This document shows positions 16,988 through 24,352 of a stretch of DNA of 64,000 nucleotides, piece after piece. The notes under the pieces are model-generated. The model made no database searches and had not been told where the DNA came from. It saw only the letters and a program-made list of their open reading frames with translations. The position numbers and the translations under genes were made by a program. Positions within the stretch are counted from its first letter, which is position 1; the number at the start of each line of letters is the position of its first letter. Source of the stretch: Streptomyces sp. NBC_00271 (GTDB taxonomy: Bacteria; Actinomycetota; Actinomycetes; Streptomycetales; Streptomycetaceae); NCBI RefSeq assembly GCF_036178845.1, contig NZ_CP108070.1, positions 11,160,001-11,224,000 of the forward strand, given 5' to 3'.

Positions 16988-18361
16988 ATGCCCGCTGAGT
17001 TCCCCTCCCTCGATCCCTCCGCCTGCCCTTCCTTCGATCACCGCTCCGCCGCCCGCGACGCTCTGCGCGGCGTGGCGGTGGGTGACGCCTTCGGCGCCCA
17101 GTTCTTCGTACCCGACAATCTCCCCGGCCTGCGGGAGCGGCGATTGCCTGCCGCGGAATGGCCGTGGACGGACGACACGGAGATGGCCTGCTCGGTCTTC
17201 GGCGTGCTGCGCCGACGCGGCAGCGTGGACCAGCACGAACTGGCGCACAGCTTCGCCCACAGGCACGACTTCGACCGGGGCTACGGTCCGGCGATGAACC
17301 GGCTGCTGCGCCTGGTACGCGAGGGCGGCAGGTGGCAGGAGCTGGCCGCGGAACTGTTCGACGGCCAGGGGTCGTGGGGCAATGGGGCCGCGATGCGGGT
17401 GGCGCCTTTGGGTGCTTGGTTCGCCGTGGATCTGGCTGAGGCGGCCGCGCAGGCCGGGCGGTCGGCGCGGGTGACGCACACCCATCCGGAGGCGGTGGCC
17501 GGGGCGGTCGCCGTGGCGGTGGGAACCGCGTGCGCCGCCCGCGGGCGCGCTCGGCCGGCGACCGGAGCCCAGTTGCTGGCGGCGGTGGAGGAGCTGACAC
17601 CGGAGGGACGGATCCGGTCGGGGGTGGCCGAGGCGCGGCAGTTGCTGGGCCAGCCGCACGCCGAGTACGCGGCGCACCGGCTGGGCAACGGCCGGCGGGT
17701 GAGCGCGGCGGACACGGTGCCCTTCGCCCTGTGGTGCGCGGCCCGGCACCTGGACGACTTCGCGGAGGCGTTGTGGGCGTGCGCGTCGGTGGGCGGGGAC
17801 GTCGACACCACCTGCGCGATCGTCGGCGGAATCGTCGCCGCTCGGGTGGGCACGGCGGGGATACCTGCCGCGTGGCGGGCTGCGTCGGAGGCGCTGCCGG
17901 AGTGGGTGCGCGAGGGCGAACCGGGTGAGGACCTCAGCCGCGCCGGGCTGGGTCGCGACGTGACGCCGCTGCGCCGCCCCGAGCCGGTCCCCGTGCCGGA
18001 GTTGGTGTGGACTCCGGGGCAGTGGCAGCGTGTCCGGCACGGTGTGCGGGCGCTGAGCATGGACGAGAAGTGGGACGCGTACCTGGAGGGTAACCAGCTG
18101 ACGCTGCATCGCAGTTGGACCGGCCGTGCCATTTTCCGGGTGACCGTGGCCGAGGGCCCGGCCGGCCGGCGGCCGGTGGCCGCGCTGGTCGAGTCGGACC
18201 CGGAGCTGTACCGCCGCGGCGGCGACGAGACGGAGAGCGCCTTCCTCGAACTCTTCCTGCGTGCCTGGTACATGGACGACTCCCGGCCCGAACTGTGGAA
18301 TCGCTACCAGGAGTTGCGCCGCACCGAGGAGGCGGCGGCCAAGGCCGAGAGGACCACCTGA
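16988..18361 (+). CDS. ADP-ribosylglycohydrolase (DraG-like) with extra C-terminal domain
   Basis: 457 residues from ATG 16988; the in-frame ATG at 16979 is equally possible. The DraG-type metal-binding signature is complete: GVAVGDAFGAQF, WTDDTEM near the start, HTHPE in the middle and GGDVDTTCAIVGGIVAARVG. It should remove ADP-ribose from proteins, nucleic acids or small molecules using a two-metal site. After about residue 340 comes a separate module of about 100 residues containing SMDEKWDAYLEGNQLTLHRS. It is not part of DraG and may be a binding or immunity-type domain. No toxin (ART) gene is adjacent. Confidence 0.9.
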   Translation: MPAEFPSLDPSACPSFDHRSAARDALRGVAVGDAFGAQFFVPDNLPGLRERRLPAAEWPWTDDTEMACSVFGVLRRRGSVDQHELAHSFAHRHDFDRGYGPAMNRLLRLVREGGRWQELAAELFDGQGSWGNGAAMRVAPLGAWFAVDLAEAAAQAGRSARVTHTHPEAVAGAVAVAVGTACAARGRARPATGAQLLAAVEELTPEGRIRSGVAEARQLLGQPHAEYAAHRLGNGRRVSAADTVPFALWCAARHLDDFAEALWACASVGGDVDTTCAIVGGIVAARVGTAGIPAAWRAASEALPEWVREGEPGEDLSRAGLGRDVTPLRRPEPVPVPELVWTPGQWQRVRHGVRALSMDEKWDAYLEGNQLTLHRSWTGRAIFRVTVAEGPAGRRPVAALVESDPELYRRGGDETESAFLELFLRAWYMDDSRPELWNRYQELRRTEEAAAKAERTT

Positions 18362-18420
18362 GCGGCGAGCGGGCGCAGTCCCGCCGCCGCTTGCGTACGC
18401 CGGGTCCCGTGCCCGACGCG

Positions 18421-18433
18421 GTAGATGATCTAC
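18421..18433. promoter_or_regulatory. 13-bp palindrome upstream of deacetylase
   Basis: gtagatgatctac has perfect 6-bp arms around a central G. Just after it, AAGGG and CCCTT (about 18434-18455) form a second dyad. Both lie about 110 bp upstream of the deacetylase and could be an operator. Confidence 0.4.
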
Positions 18434-18543
18434 AAGGGATTGTTGGCGAACCCTTGCCGCCCTCTTACTGATCATGTCGCTTCCGCCGCGTACGGTTCCC
18501 GTAGCGGGGTGTCCCGTCGAGGATCTTCGAACAAGGGGAACGG

Positions 18544-19455
18544 ATGACACCCAGTCGCCGGACAGTGCTGGCGGCCATCGCGGGAGGCGCCCTCGCCGGC
18601 TGTGCGGGCCCCCAGAGCACGGCCAACCGCAGCGCCTCCGTCACCGGTTCCTCCTCCACATCCGAGGCGATCGCAACCGGCACGAGTACCCCAGGCTCCA
18701 GCCCGTCGGCCACCGCGCCCTCCGCCACCGCGCCCAGCGCGTCCCGCGCCGTCACCCGCGCCGACATCGTGGCCCGCTTCGGGCACGCGGTGCCGCATAC
18801 CTGGGGCTTCGACGCACCCGCCGTGGTCCACGCGTTGCCGACCGCCAGACGCGTGATCGCCCTGACCTTCGACGCCTGTGGCGGCCCGGGCGGCAGCGGC
18901 TACGACCGTGCGTTGATCGACTTCCTGCGTCGACGGGAGATACCCGCGACCTTGTTCATCAACTCCCGCTGGATCGACGCCAACCCCGCCATCTTCCGCC
19001 GGCTGGCCGCCGAGCCGCTGTTCGAGATCGCCAACCACGGCACCCGTCACCGCCCGCTGTCGGTCACCGGCCGCCCCGCCTACGGCATCCCTGGCACCCG
19101 CAGCGCCGCCGAGGTGTACGACGAGATCTCCGGCAACCGAACCAAGCTCACCCGGCTACTGGGCACGCCGCCACGCTTCTTCCGCTCCGGCACCGCCTAC
19201 TGCGACGACGTCGCGGCACGGATCGTCACCGCCCTGGGAGAACGCTTCGTCAGCTTCTCGGTCAACGGCGACGGCGGCGCCACCTTCACCCCCGAACAGG
19301 TCCGTACGACGGTCGCCGCAGCCCCCGGCGGATCGATCGTCATCTGCCACATGAACCATCCCCGGGGTGGCACTGCCCGAGGCATCACTGCCGCCGTCCC
19401 CCAACTGCTGGCCACCGGCCACAGCTTCACCCGCCTTTCGGACGCCCTCCGCTGA
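18544..19455 (+). CDS. Polysaccharide deacetylase, Tat-exported lipoprotein
   Basis: 303 residues from ATG 18544 with AGGGGA upstream. The N-terminus has a twin-arginine motif (SRRTVL) and a lipobox (ALAGC), so it is probably exported folded and lipid-anchored. A Ser/Thr/Pro-rich linker follows. The NodB-type domain has TFDACGG (catalytic Asp), HGTRHRPL (His-x3-His metal site), RFFRSG and a late ICHMNHP. It would remove acetyl groups from cell-wall or environmental polysaccharide. It is monocistronic; the downstream neighbour is convergent. Confidence 0.92.
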   Translation: MTPSRRTVLAAIAGGALAGCAGPQSTANRSASVTGSSSTSEAIATGTSTPGSSPSATAPSATAPSASRAVTRADIVARFGHAVPHTWGFDAPAVVHALPTARRVIALTFDACGGPGGSGYDRALIDFLRRREIPATLFINSRWIDANPAIFRRLAAEPLFEIANHGTRHRPLSVTGRPAYGIPGTRSAAEVYDEISGNRTKLTRLLGTPPRFFRSGTAYCDDVAARIVTALGERFVSFSVNGDGGATFTPEQVRTTVAAAPGGSIVICHMNHPRGGTARGITAAVPQLLATGHSFTRLSDALR

Positions 19456-19542
19456 CGGCGCGTCCGGGCCGGGGCGGCGACTGTCGAGAGGCCCGGTTCA
19501 TGCAGCGGTCGACTCGGTCGACGTGACGCGGTCGCCCTGGAG

Positions 19543-20519
19543 TCAGCGCGGCTCCAGCGTCGGCCACGCACGCGGGTACGGCACACGCAACGTCTCCGCC
19601 TCGACCGGGGTGTGCTCGGCGGGGGCGTGCAGGCGCCCGTCCCGAAGGATGACGGCGCCGCTGCGGAGCATCATGGCGATGAGCTCGGCGGCGAGTGCTT
19701 CGGGCGTGAGGCGCCCAGAAGGCGCGCGGCGTCGGTCAGCCAGGCCCGCGCGTGCAGGTACGGCTCGACCTCGTCGGTGGGGATTCCGCCGCGGATCATG
19801 AGGGCGAAGGCGAAGATCCGCCGGGCCCCGTACCAAATGGTTCCGTCGGGATCGTCGACGAGACGCCGCGCGCGGCGCAGCGCGGTGACGAAGGCCGCAC
19901 CGGGGTCGGCGGGGATCGGCCCGTGCGAGGGGAGCAGCACGCGCGGGGCGAGGTCGGCCATGCGCTTCAGGGAGGCGAGAGCGGTGGCGGCCGCGTCGGG
20001 CCCGTCGAGGGCGAGGTTCACCCAGCCGACGTCGTAGTCCGAAAGCGCGTCCCCCACCACGAGGAGTCGCTCTTCCGGCTGCCACAGCGCGAGGTGTCCG
20101 GGTGTGTGCCCGGGGGTGCTGACCACTTCCCAGTCGGCTTCACCGAGGCGGAGGACCTGACCGTCGTCGAGCGCCATGTCGATGGTGTACGGGCTTACGG
20201 GCTGGTCGAGGTATTCCGCAGCGCAGCAGCCCGGGTCCCGGCGGGCGACGGCGTCCGCCTCCGGGGCACCGGCCGCGATGCCGGCGCCGCCCGCCTGCAG
20301 GAGGGCGTTGCCACCGACGTGGTCGGAGTGCCAATGGGTGTTCACGACCAGGCCGACGTCTCCGGCGTGGGCGCGGGCCCAGGCGGCCGTGTCCTCGGCG
20401 TGGCCGACGAATCCGCTGTCGACCAGGGCCGGTCGGCGTCCGTGGAGCAGAAGGAGGTTGGCATCGGGGAACGGCCTCTGCTGCCAGGTCACCCAGGACG
20501 GCAGTGGCTGCGGGCTCAC
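19543..20519 (-). pseudogene. Metallo-beta-lactamase-fold hydrolase, frameshifted
   Basis: From GTG 20519 (overlapping the upstream thioesterase stop, GTGA) the frame reads a full MBL domain: VNTHWHSDHVGGNA (HxHxDH), STPGHTPGHLALW, VVGDALSDYDVGW and LLPSHG. At about 19715 it runs out of homology after LTDAARLLG and ends at 19671. The next frame continues naturally with LTPEALAAELIAMMLRSG to 19543. The total of 977 nt is one short of a whole number of codons, so a one-base deletion, perhaps in GGGCGGC, explains it. The catalytic domain is intact; only the last 60 residues are lost. Confidence 0.85.
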
Positions 20520-20845
20520 CCTTCGGGCCTGTTCACGCGGATCAGCGTCTGCTGGCCGTTGGCGACGAGCGACCGCCGGCCGTCCTGGACGCCGAACACC
20601 TCCAACTGGCACACGGTCAGGGTGCGTCCGGACTTCAGGACCGTTCCGACCGCCTCGATGTGGTCGCCGACGGCGGGTGCCAGGAGATTGATCTTGTACT
20701 CGACCGTGAGCACGTCGGTGTTCTCCGGGAAGAGCGTGAACGCCGCGTAGCCGCCCGAGGTGTCCGCGATCGCGCTGGTGGCGCCGGCGTGGAAGTAGCC
20801 ATGCTGCTGGGTCACTTCGGGCCGGCTCGGGAGGACGATGTGCAC
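20516..20845 (-). CDS. PaaI-like hotdog thioesterase, 5' truncated
   Basis: 109 residues from a weak GTG at 20845. Hotdog-fold motifs are clear: TQQHGYFHAGATSAIADTSG (catalytic-region HGxxHxG) and VLTVEYKINLLAPAVGD. Intact relatives carry about 25 more N-terminal residues. Upstream the frame still reads WIAPGR as expected, but then meets a TAG with no start codon, exactly where the plus-strand reductase fragment begins. The 5' end is probably lost to a deletion. It is coupled by 4 nt to the MBL gene. Confidence 0.7.
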   Translation of the reverse strand: MHIVLPSRPEVTQQHGYFHAGATSAIADTSGGYAAFTLFPENTDVLTVEYKINLLAPAVGDHIEAVGTVLKSGRTLTVCQLEVFGVQDGRRSLVANGQQTLIRVNRPEG

Positions 20846-20861
20846 ACGGCCCGGCGCGATC

Positions 20862-21041
20862 CACGGAGACCCGGTCGACGGATACTTCGCCGCCGCCTAC
20901 GGCCACCACGGGAGGGTGGTCGGCGTACTCGGCTGGAACACCCCCCGCCAGGTACGCACGCTGCGTCGCCTGGTCGTCGAACGCGCGTCGTGGACGGCCT
21001 TCACGGTCGTAACCGCGCTCCGCCCGGCAACCGTGAACTGA
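20862..21041 (+). pseudogene. C-terminal remnant of FAD-dependent ferredoxin reductase
   Basis: The plus-strand frame GDPVDGYFAAAYGHHGRVVG then NTPRQVRTLRRLVVER matches the reductase C-terminal domain of rubredoxin/ferredoxin reductases. Only the last 60 or so residues are present. The fragment abuts the truncated 5' end of the minus-strand thioesterase at about 20860, marking a deletion junction. Confidence 0.65.
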
Positions 21042-21069
21042 CCCCCGGTCGCACCACGGTGACGTCTGG

Positions 21070-21792
21070 CTAGCGGTGGGCGAGGCCGTCGATCATCAAG
21101 GCGAGGGTGAAGTCGAACCGGTCGTGGCCCGCGCCGGCGGTGAGCTCGGCCGCGTAGCGGGTGGTGTGAGGGAAGGCCTCGGCAGGCAGCGCGGTCAGTC
21201 GGCGCTGGAGCTCGTCGGTGTCGACGACCCAGTCCGCCTCGTTGTGGACCTTGCGCTGATTCAGGATGGAGATCTCCAGGCAGTAGGCGGCCACGTACAG
21301 CAAGAGGGCGTCGATGGCCCAGGCGGCGGCCTGCGGGGTGACGCCGCCGGCGATCAGGATCGCCAGCATTCCTTCGCTGACGCGCAGGGTCTCGAGGTCG
21401 GTGGGGGCCATGGCGAGCGCGGCGCGGGAGATTCCGGGGTATCTCAGATACTGGTCGCGCATCTGGATGCACACGCTGCGGATCTGCTCCCGCCAGGCTG
21501 CGGGGTCGGGCTCGGGTGGTACGAGCTCGGCGCACAGCCGCGCGATGAGCAGTTCGTCGAGGTCGGCCTTGTTGACCACGTGGGCGTAGAGCGAGGCGGG
21601 TCCGGTGTCGAGCGCGCCGGCCAGTCGGCGCATGGTCAGGGCCTCGTAGCCCTCTGTGGCGATCACCCCCAGCGCGGTGTCGATGACCTGGTCCACGGTG
21701 ATCGGGGCCTTGCGGCGCCGCTGCCGGGGGGCGGCTTCGACCTCGGGATTCGGCAGTTGGTGGCGCGCCGCGCGTCGTTCTCTCGGGTTCAC
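21070..21792 (-). CDS. TetR-family repressor
   Basis: 240 residues from GTG 21792. The HTH region is ITVDQVIDTALGVIATEGYE then LTMRRLAGALDTGPASLYAH, followed by the large all-alpha TetR C-terminal domain (TetR_C_1 type). A TATAGT hexamer lies less than 10 bp upstream of the start, so the transcript may have almost no leader. It is divergent from a FAD monooxygenase. Two palindromic operators lie between them, so it should repress both genes until its ligand, likely the monooxygenase substrate, binds. Confidence 0.93.
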   Translation of the reverse strand: MNPRERRAARHQLPNPEVEAAPRQRRRKAPITVDQVIDTALGVIATEGYEALTMRRLAGALDTGPASLYAHVVNKADLDELLIARLCAELVPPEPDPAAWREQIRSVCIQMRDQYLRYPGISRAALAMAPTDLETLRVSEGMLAILIAGGVTPQAAAWAIDALLLYVAAYCLEISILNQRKVHNEADWVVDTDELQRRLTALPAEAFPHTTRYAAELTAGAGHDRFDFTLALMIDGLAHR

Positions 21793-21806
21793 CCGACCAC
21801 TATAAC

Positions 21807-21844
21807 TTGACACGAACAGTGTTCGTTTGTAGAACACTGTTCGT
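21807..21844 (+). promoter_or_regulatory. Promoter with twin TetR operators
   Basis: Operator 1 (acgaacagtgttcgt, 21812-21826) is a perfect palindrome; operator 2 (tagaacactgttcgt, 21830-21844) is nearly so; their centres are 18 bp apart. They overlay a near-ideal promoter, TTGACA (21807-21812), 17-bp spacer, TAGAAC (21830-21835). The start of transcription predicted 7-8 bp later coincides with the GTG at 21843, giving a leaderless mRNA. Confidence 0.82.
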
Positions 21845-23456
21845 GCATATCGATGTGAACCAGAATGTGGACGTGACCGTGGTCGGAGCCGGGCCGGTGG
21901 GCCTCGTGCTCGCCGCGGAGCTGGCGCTCTCCGGAGCGACGGTGCAGGTGCTCGAGCGATTGGCCGAGCCGGCCGTGGCGATGAAGGCGGGGTCGATCAA
22001 CGTGCCGACGGCCGAGGCGCTGGACCGCCGCGGCCTGCTGTCTGCCGCCGAAAACGTGCAGCGAGAGGTGCTCGAGCGGGTGGGGTCGTTCGCTCGCGTG
22101 GCCGGCGACCAGCAGCCAGGAGGCGGCCAACGAGCGCGCGAGTCGCGGTTCACCGGGCATTTCGCGGGGATGGTCCTCGACGCCGGCCTCGTGGACTGGT
22201 CCGATGCCGACCTCGCCGCGCACGCCGCGGTCGACGGAGCGAGGATGGTGCCGCAGCGTGAGCTGGAGGAACTGCTGGCCGACCATGTCGCGCGACTCGG
22301 CGTACCGGTGCATCGCGGGGTGGAGGTCACCGCGCTCGAAGACACCGGCGACGGCGTCCTCGTCGGCACCACGGCCGGCACGGTGCGCACCGGGTGGCTG
22401 GTCGGGTGCGACGGCGGGCGCAGCACCGTACGCCGCCTCGCGGGCATCGACTTCCCCGGCACCGACCCTGAACTCACCGGGCACCTGGCGGTCGCCGACA
22501 TCGCCGACCCGGAGAAGCTCGCGAACGGATGGGTGTGGTCCACCCGAGGGGCGTACCGCTACGGGCCCCAGCCCGGGCGGGTGGTCACCGTGGAGTTCGG
22601 TGCTCCCGCCGACCTCCCCCACACTCGGCTTCGCTCGCGCAGGGGGACCCCCGTGCCGCCGGTCACCCTTGAGGAGTTGCAGACCAGCCTGCGGCGGGTC
22701 TCGGGCACCGACGTCACGCTGACCGCGCTGCGCGGCGCCGCGACCCGCTGGACCGACAACGCCCGCCAGGCCGCGGCCTACCGGTCGGGACGGGTGCTGC
22801 TGGCCGGCGACGCCGCGCACGTACACTCGCCGTTCGGGGGTCAGGGGCTCAATCTCGGGGTCGGCGACGCGATGAACCTCGGTTGGAAGCTCGGGGCCGT
22901 GGTCGCCGGGTGGGCACCCGAAGGGCTGCTCGACACCTACGACGCCGAGCGCCGTCCCTTGGGCGCCTGGGTGCTGGACTGGACGCGGGCCCAGATCGGG
23001 GTGATGCGCGGGGACGCCAAGTCGGCCGCGCTCCGGGAGGTCGTCGCCGATCTGCTGAGCACCCGGGACGGTACGACCTACGCGGTCAAGAAGATCTCCG
23101 GTGTCACGCAGCGCATCGACCTGTCCGGCGACCATCCGCTGGTCGGCCGCTACGTCCCCGACCTGTGGCTGACGGACGGTTCCCGTCTGGCCGACCACGG
23201 TCACGGCGGCGGGTTCCTGCTGCTCGACCGCACTCCGGACGGCACCTTCGCCCGCCTCGCCGCGGCCTGGGCCGGGCGAGTGAGCAGCGTGACCGACGAC
23301 CACGCGACGCCGACCGGGGTGTTGGTGCGCCCGGACGGGGTGGTCGCCTGGGCCTCCGACACCACCGACGTCGCCGCCGTCACCGGCCTCGAAACCGCCC
23401 TGCGTGGATGGGCCGGCGCGCCGTCGTCCTCACCCGAGCACGCGCCGATGGGCTGA
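21843..23456 (+). CDS. FAD-dependent aromatic monooxygenase (PHBH/RdmE class)
   Basis: 537 residues from GTG 21843; alternatives are GTG 21855 and 21864. The promoter geometry favours a leaderless start at 21843. Motifs: VVGAGPVGLVLAAEL (FAD GxGxxG), CDGGRSTVRR (DG) and VLLAGDAAHVHSPFGGQGLN (GD), with a thioredoxin-like C-terminal domain. It hydroxylates an aromatic or polyketide-like substrate using NAD(P)H and O2; such enzymes also inactivate antibiotics such as rifamycins and tetracyclines. A GC-rich palindromic repeat is inserted in frame at 22615-22653. It is controlled by the divergent TetR. Confidence 0.93.
   Translation: MHIDVNQNVDVTVVGAGPVGLVLAAELALSGATVQVLERLAEPAVAMKAGSINVPTAEALDRRGLLSAAENVQREVLERVGSFARVAGDQQPGGGQRARESRFTGHFAGMVLDAGLVDWSDADLAAHAAVDGARMVPQRELEELLADHVARLGVPVHRGVEVTALEDTGDGVLVGTTAGTVRTGWLVGCDGGRSTVRRLAGIDFPGTDPELTGHLAVADIADPEKLANGWVWSTRGAYRYGPQPGRVVTVEFGAPADLPHTRLRSRRGTPVPPVTLEELQTSLRRVSGTDVTLTALRGAATRWTDNARQAAAYRSGRVLLAGDAAHVHSPFGGQGLNLGVGDAMNLGWKLGAVVAGWAPEGLLDTYDAERRPLGAWVLDWTRAQIGVMRGDAKSAALREVVADLLSTRDGTTYAVKKISGVTQRIDLSGDHPLVGRYVPDLWLTDGSRLADHGHGGGFLLLDRTPDGTFARLAAAWAGRVSSVTDDHATPTGVLVRPDGVVAWASDTTDVAAVTGLETALRGWAGAPSSSPEHAPMG
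22615..22653. repeat. GC-rich palindromic repeat inside the monooxygenase
   Basis: The segment beginning tcccccacactcggcttcgc and ending in gcagggggaccccc has pairing arms (CCCCC/GGGGG) and an inner CGGCTTCG. This is the form of a dispersed Streptomyces small palindromic repeat usually found between genes. Here it is translated in frame (DLPHTRLRSRRGTP), adding about 10-13 residues to the enzyme. Confidence 0.55.
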
Positions 23457-23474
23457 ACCCCGCTGGGTGGGGGG

Positions 23475-24185
23475 TTACGACGGTGTCGGGTCGATCGGAC
23501 CATGGCGTGTGGTGATCCCGGTGAGGATGAGGTCGAGGCCGGCGAGGAACTCTGTTCGGTCGTCGTGGTGGCGTAGTTGGTCTGCGACGTTGCGGGTGAA
23601 GGGGTACTCGTCGGGGTCGAGGTTGGCCCATGAGGTCGCGGTGGTGTCGAGGAATTCGGTCCGGCTGGTGTGCTGGTGGTGTCCGCGGGCGTTGGCCGCG
23701 TTCTGTCCGCCGACTCCGAGGATGTAGTTCAGCAGGGCGGAGGCGGCGGTGAACTGGGCAGGGTGGGGTACGCCGAGCGTTTGGATGTGGCGTCCGAGGT
23801 GTTCGAAGACCCGCAGTAGGGGTGACTGGGACGGGGCGCGGGCGAGTTGTGTGCCGATCCAGGGGTGGGCGTCGATGGCGTCGAAGACGCCGAGTGCGAG
23901 GGTGCGGATCGCTTCCTGCGGCGTTGCGGCGGCGGTACCGGCGGTGCTGGTGGTGTCGGCGGTCATGGTGGCGATGACGGCGTCGGTGGCGGCGTTGAGG
24001 AGTTCGTCCTTGCCCGTGACGTGCCAGTAGATCGCGCCGGGTCCGGTGGCGAGGCGTTCGGCCAGTGCGCGGAAGGTGAGCGCGCCCTCGCCGGCGGTGT
24101 CGAGAAGTGCGATCGCGGCCTCGACGATGCGCTGGCGGGAGAGTGGTTCCTCGCGTCGTTCCGGGCGGCGTGTCCTGGTTGCCAT
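23475..24185 (-). CDS. TetR-family repressor
   Basis: 236 residues from ATG 24185 with AGGA eight bases upstream. The HTH spans IVEAAIALLDTAGEGALTFR and LATGPGAIYWHVTGKDELLN, with a TetR_C_1-type ligand domain after it. It is divergent from the TetX-like monooxygenase. Three 17-bp palindromes in the intergenic region are its likely binding sites. The 3' end faces the first monooxygenase with an 18-bp gap. Confidence 0.93.
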   Translation of the reverse strand: MATRTRRPERREEPLSRQRIVEAAIALLDTAGEGALTFRALAERLATGPGAIYWHVTGKDELLNAATDAVIATMTADTTSTAGTAAATPQEAIRTLALGVFDAIDAHPWIGTQLARAPSQSPLLRVFEHLGRHIQTLGVPHPAQFTAASALLNYILGVGGQNAANARGHHQHTSRTEFLDTTATSWANLDPDEYPFTRNVADQLRHHDDRTEFLAGLDLILTGITTRHGPIDPTPS

Positions 24186-24205
24186 GTGTACATCCTGGCA
24201 CATGC

Positions 24206-24273
24206 CTGGAACGGCGTTCCAGCTTGACATCTCTGGAACGCCGTTCCAGTCTGTGTCTGGAACAACGTTCCAG
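24206..24273. promoter_or_regulatory. Three TetR operators in tandem
   Basis: CTGGAACGGCGTTCCAG (24206-24222), CTGGAACGCCGTTCCAG (24233-24249) and CTGGAACAACGTTCCAG (24257-24273). The first is the exact reverse complement of the second. Centres are 27 and 24 bp apart. A TTGACA at 24224-24229 lies between the first two. Confidence 0.85.
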
Positions 24274-24325
24274 AGGGGGTCTGCCGCATGCTCGCCCGGC
24301 GGGCCGCGACAGGCAAGGAACCGCC

Positions 24326-24352
24326 ATGAAAAGGAACCACCATGACCGCTGA
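24326..24352 (+). CDS. Eight-codon upstream ORF
   Basis: The start region is duplicated: aaggaaccgccATG is followed at once by aaggaaccaccATG. The first ATG opens MKRNHHDR and stops at 24350-24352, overlapping the second ATG (24342), the true monooxygenase start. It could couple or attenuate translation, or be a by-product of the duplication. Confidence 0.4.
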   Translation: MKRNHHDR

